A stretch of DNA of 7,163 bases, taken from NCBI GenBank assembly GCA_027489475.1, contig JAIXZQ010000363.1, positions 1-7,163 on the forward strand. The letters run 5' to 3'. Shown piece after piece: positions 4,304 through 7,163 of the stretch. Within the stretch, counting starts at the first letter, position 1. Every line of letters begins with the position of its first letter. The translations under genes and the position numbers were made by a program. The notes beneath the pieces are model-generated. The model saw only the letters and a program-made list of their open reading frames with translations. It was not told where the DNA came from and made no database searches. This stretch comes from Methylophilus sp. Its GTDB lineage: Bacteria; Pseudomonadota; Gammaproteobacteria; Burkholderiales; Methylophilaceae.

Positions 4304-7163
4304 TTGTCCACCACCACAGAGCCCTTGACCACCTCGCCAGAGCCGATACAGCGTATCGTTAAGATTCGTCGCGACTATAACAATTGGGTGGCGAACGAGA
4401 CGATAGAGGATTACGCCTTGCGCTACACCCCGCGGGCGTTTCGCAAGTGGTCTATTTTGCGCGTCTCCAATACGGCGCTGGGGGCGATTTCGTTTTTGGT
4501 GCTGGAGGCCATCGGCGGCACCATCACGATCAATTATGGCTTTCCTAATGCCTTGTGGGCGATTTTAGCGGTGGGGCTGATTATTTTTTTAACCGGCCTG
4601 CCTATCAGCTATTACGCTGCCAAATATGGGCTGGATATGGATTTGCTCACCCGGGGGGCGGGCTTTGGCTATATCGGCTCTACCTTGTCGTCGTTTATTT
4701 ACGCCTCGTTCACCTTTATTTTGTTCTCGCTTGAGGCGGCCATTATGGGCTATGCCTTAGAGCTGTATTTTCATTTGCCGTTGTGGCTAGGCTATTTGGT
4801 CAGCGCCTTGATCGTGATTCCGCTGGTTACCTTGGGGGTGACCTTGATTAGCCGGATTCAAATGATTACGCAGCCGTTGTGGATAGGCTTGATGGTGTTG
4901 CCGTTTATTGCCATTTTACATATGGACCCAGATGTGTTGCAGCGCTTAAGTGCATTTGCGGGCATTGACGGACAGGGCGGACAGTTTAACTGGGTCATGT
5001 TTGGCACCGCCACCGCAGTGGGGTTGGCGTTGATTCCGCAAATTGGCGAGCAGGTGGATTTTTTGCGGTTTATGCCTGTGCGTACCCGTGAAAATAAGTG
5101 GCGCTGGAACCTAGGTGTATTGCTGGCGGGCCCAGGCTGGGTGCTGTTGGGTATGCTTAAGATGCTGGCGGGTGCCTTATTGGCCTATCTGGTGTTTAAC
5201 CGCGACATGCCATTAAGCTCGGCGGTGAACCCTACGCATATGTATTGGGTAGGCTTTGAGCATGTGTTTAGTAACCATCAGGTGGCGCTGGCAGTGACCG
5301 CGTTATTTGTTTGTGTGTCGCAAATCAAAGTCAATATGACCAATGCCTATGCCGGCTCGCTGGCATGGTCTAACTTTTTTGCCCGCCTCACGCATAGCCA
5401 CCCCGGCCGTATTATCTGGGTGGTGTTCAATGTGATGATTGCCATCGTGCTGATGGAGCTCAATGTATTTCAGGCCTTGGAGGAGATTTTGGGCCTGTAT
5501 GCCAATATCGCCATTGCTTGGATTGCCGCTGTGGTGGCCGACTTGGTGATTAATAAGCCCTTAGGGCTCAGCCCTAAAGGCATCGAGTTTCGCCGTGCTT
5601 ATTTATATGACATCAACCCGGTGGGCGTGGGGGCTATGTTTATCGCTTCGGTGGTATCCATTGCCGCTTATACCGGCGTCATGGGCGTGATGGCACAATC
5701 CTTATCCACTTTTATCTCGCTGTTTACCGCGCTGCTGATGTCGCCCTTGATTGCGTGGTTAACCGATGGAAAATATTATCTGGCGCGGCCACAGCCCAAG
5801 TATTTAAACCCGTCAGCCACCAAACAGTGTGTCATTTGTGAGCGGGAATACGAGGTCAACGATATGGCCCATTGTCCGGCCTATGGCGGGGCGATTTGTT
5901 CATTATGTTGTTGTCTGGATGCGCGTTGCCATGATGCCTGCAAACCCAAGGCGCGGCTGAGCGCGCAGTGGCAACAGCTCAACCAAAAACTGCTGCCCCA
6001 GCGCTGGTGGCCGCATTTAAATGGCGGGGTGGCGCATTTTATGTTGCTGATGCTGATTGCCATGCTGCTGTTTGGTGCCACCATTGGCCTGATTTATTTG
6101 CATGATGCATTAACCGTAGGCCGTGAGTATCCCGAACTCATGCAGCACTTCCGCTCCGGCTATCTCAAGGTGTTTGTTGCCTTGTTGTTTTTGGGCGGCA
6201 TCGTCGCTTGGTGGCTGGAACTCACGTCGGCCAGTCGGCGGGTGGCGCAAGAGGAATCTAACCGCCAGACCGGCTTGTTGTTAGAGGAAATCGAATCACA
6301 CAAAAAAACAGATGCCGCCTTGCAAAAAGCCCGCCGTATTGCCGAAGAAGCCAATCAGGCCAAGAGCCGCTATATCACTGGCATCAGTCATGAGCTGCGC
6401 ACGCCGCTTAACAGCATCCTTGGTTATGCGCAATTGCTGACCAACGACGCCAGTATTCCCGAACATCGCAAGCAGGCCATACGCACTATCAGCCGCGGCG
6501 GCGAGCATCTGCTGTCATTGATTGAGAGCACTTTGGATATTGCGCGGATTGAAAGCGGCAAAATGACTTTTGATGTCAAGCCGCTGCATTTTCCTGAGTT
6601 TATCCAGCAGATTGTCAGCATGTTTGAGATTCAGGCGCAAAATAAAGGCCTGCATTTTCAATATCTGCCTTCAGGCCATTTGCCGGAGTATGTGCGTGCC
6701 GACCACAAGCGCCTAATGCAAATATTGGTCAATATTCTAGGCAATGCGGTCAAATTTACCACCGAGGGCAGTGTGTCGTTTAGAGTCAGCTATGCCCGAG
6801 AAATCGCGCAAATTGAGATTGAAGACACCGGTCCGGGCATTTCGCCGCAAGAGGTCGAAAAAATCTTTGAGCCATTTGAGCGGGGCAGTGCCGCAGATAA
6901 AGTCGGCATAGGCGGCACTGGCCTAGGTTTAACCATTAGCCGCCTGCTCACCCAATTGATGGGCGGCGAAATGCATTTTGACAGCGTGGTTGGCTACGGT
7001 ACGCGGTTTGAGATTCGCTTGTTTTTGCCGCAAATTCGCGAGACTGCCCATTTATCTAAGCAGGCCATTCGCCAACGGGTGGGCTACGAAGGCCCGGTTA
7101 AAACCATTTTGGTGGTGGATAACGAAGAGGTTGACCGCGAGCTACTCCGCAACACTCTGCAAC
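4304..7163 (+). CDS. Hybrid sensor histidine kinase with N-terminal NCS1-type permease, 3'-truncated
   Basis: A membrane two-component sensor whose input part is a whole transporter fold; 953 residues are visible and the frame is open at the window edge. Residues about 20-490 are an NCS1 (purine/cytosine/allantoin-type) permease of about 12 helices: a first helix near 56-80, GLDMDLLTRGAGFGYIGS (109-126), QIGEQVDFLRFMP (246-258) and the TM8-like QIKVNMTNAYAGSLAW (from 340). Then come a Cys-rich module (509-546), two more membrane helices (about 577-600 and 620-641), a charged coiled-coil linker (about 642-690), HisKA with His696 in ISHELRTPLN, HATPase_c with N-box Asn814, DTGPGI (841-846) and GGTGLGLT (870-877), and the first strand of a receiver (TILVVDNEE, Asp939). 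It should autophosphorylate at His696 and pass phosphate to its receiver. Substrate and output are unknown; urease genes nearby suggest nitrogen-source sensing. The design is like CbrA, which has an SSSF transporter instead. Confidence 0.9.
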   Translation, partial: MSTTTEPLTTSPEPIQRIVKIRRDYNNWVANETIEDYALRYTPRAFRKWSILRVSNTALGAISFLVLEAIGGTITINYGFPNALWAILAVGLIIFLTGLPISYYAAKYGLDMDLLTRGAGFGYIGSTLSSFIYASFTFILFSLEAAIMGYALELYFHLPLWLGYLVSALIVIPLVTLGVTLISRIQMITQPLWIGLMVLPFIAILHMDPDVLQRLSAFAGIDGQGGQFNWVMFGTATAVGLALIPQIGEQVDFLRFMPVRTRENKWRWNLGVLLAGPGWVLLGMLKMLAGALLAYLVFNRDMPLSSAVNPTHMYWVGFEHVFSNHQVALAVTALFVCVSQIKVNMTNAYAGSLAWSNFFARLTHSHPGRIIWVVFNVMIAIVLMELNVFQALEEILGLYANIAIAWIAAVVADLVINKPLGLSPKGIEFRRAYLYDINPVGVGAMFIASVVSIAAYTGVMGVMAQSLSTFISLFTALLMSPLIAWLTDGKYYLARPQPKYLNPSATKQCVICEREYEVNDMAHCPAYGGAICSLCCCLDARCHDACKPKARLSAQWQQLNQKLLPQRWWPHLNGGVAHFMLLMLIAMLLFGATIGLIYLHDALTVGREYPELMQHFRSGYLKVFVALLFLGGIVAWWLELTSASRRVAQEESNRQTGLLLEEIESHKKTDAALQKARRIAEEANQAKSRYITGISHELRTPLNSILGYAQLLTNDASIPEHRKQAIRTISRGGEHLLSLIESTLDIARIESGKMTFDVKPLHFPEFIQQIVSMFEIQAQNKGLHFQYLPSGHLPEYVRADHKRLMQILVNILGNAVKFTTEGSVSFRVSYAREIAQIEIEDTGPGISPQEVEKIFEPFERGSAADKVGIGGTGLGLTISRLLTQLMGGEMHFDSVVGYGTRFEIRLFLPQIRETAHLSKQAIRQRVGYEGPVKTILVVDNEEVDRELLRNTLQ

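Noticed and set aside
5881..6621. Several minus-strand open frames of 64-70 codons
   Set aside because: They are antisense to the Cys-rich, linker and HisKA parts of the sensor kinase, which has a continuous, motif-rich frame.

Overview
The window suggests a Gram-negative proteobacterium. The UreF, UreG, HupE/UreJ and VapBC proteins all read like betaproteobacterial or gammaproteobacterial versions. A permease-fused hybrid kinase beside urease genes fits a methylotrophic betaproteobacterium (Methylophilaceae-like), but that placement is an impression from protein style and context and was not tested by a search. The sequence is moderate in GC, densely coding, and has no rRNA, tRNA, insertion sequence or CRISPR array that I can see.

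Layout. (1) Positions 1-1935, plus strand: the tail of a urease operon. It holds the 3' part of ureF, then ureG, then a HupE/UreJ-type nickel permease gene, and is closed by a clear intrinsic terminator at 1997-2024. UreF and UreG act with UreD(H) and UreE to load nickel into urease, and HupE/UreJ would bring nickel across the inner membrane, so this is a nickel supply and urease maturation block. (2) Positions 2154-3404, plus strand: a stand-alone soluble protein with seven phased 23-residue leucine-rich repeats followed by a very short protein-kinase-like domain. It has no visible ribosome binding site and may be translated from an almost leaderless transcript. (3) Positions 3472-4106, minus strand: a VapBC toxin-antitoxin pair with a TAATG stop/start overlap, convergent with the LRR-kinase gene, with repeated AT-rich operator-like sequence over its promoter. 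(4) Positions 4304-7163, plus strand, running off the window: a large membrane hybrid sensor histidine kinase whose sensor part is an entire NCS1-type nucleobase permease. A cysteine-rich probable metal-binding module, two more membrane segments, a coiled coil, HisKA, HATPase and the start of a receiver domain follow. It starts with TTG, and a perfect 16-bp palindrome lies in its upstream region.

How they may work together. Urease releases ammonia from urea, and urea is an end product of purine and allantoin breakdown. A kinase whose sensor is a nucleobase/allantoin-type permease, next to a urease operon, would make sense as a nitrogen-source sensor controlling urea or purine use; this is inference from context. 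The LRR kinase and VapBC lie between the two metabolic blocks and look like accessory genes.

The items most worth a second look are the NCS1 permease-kinase fusion with its Cys-rich module, the 16-bp palindrome before it, and the compressed LRR-linked kinase.
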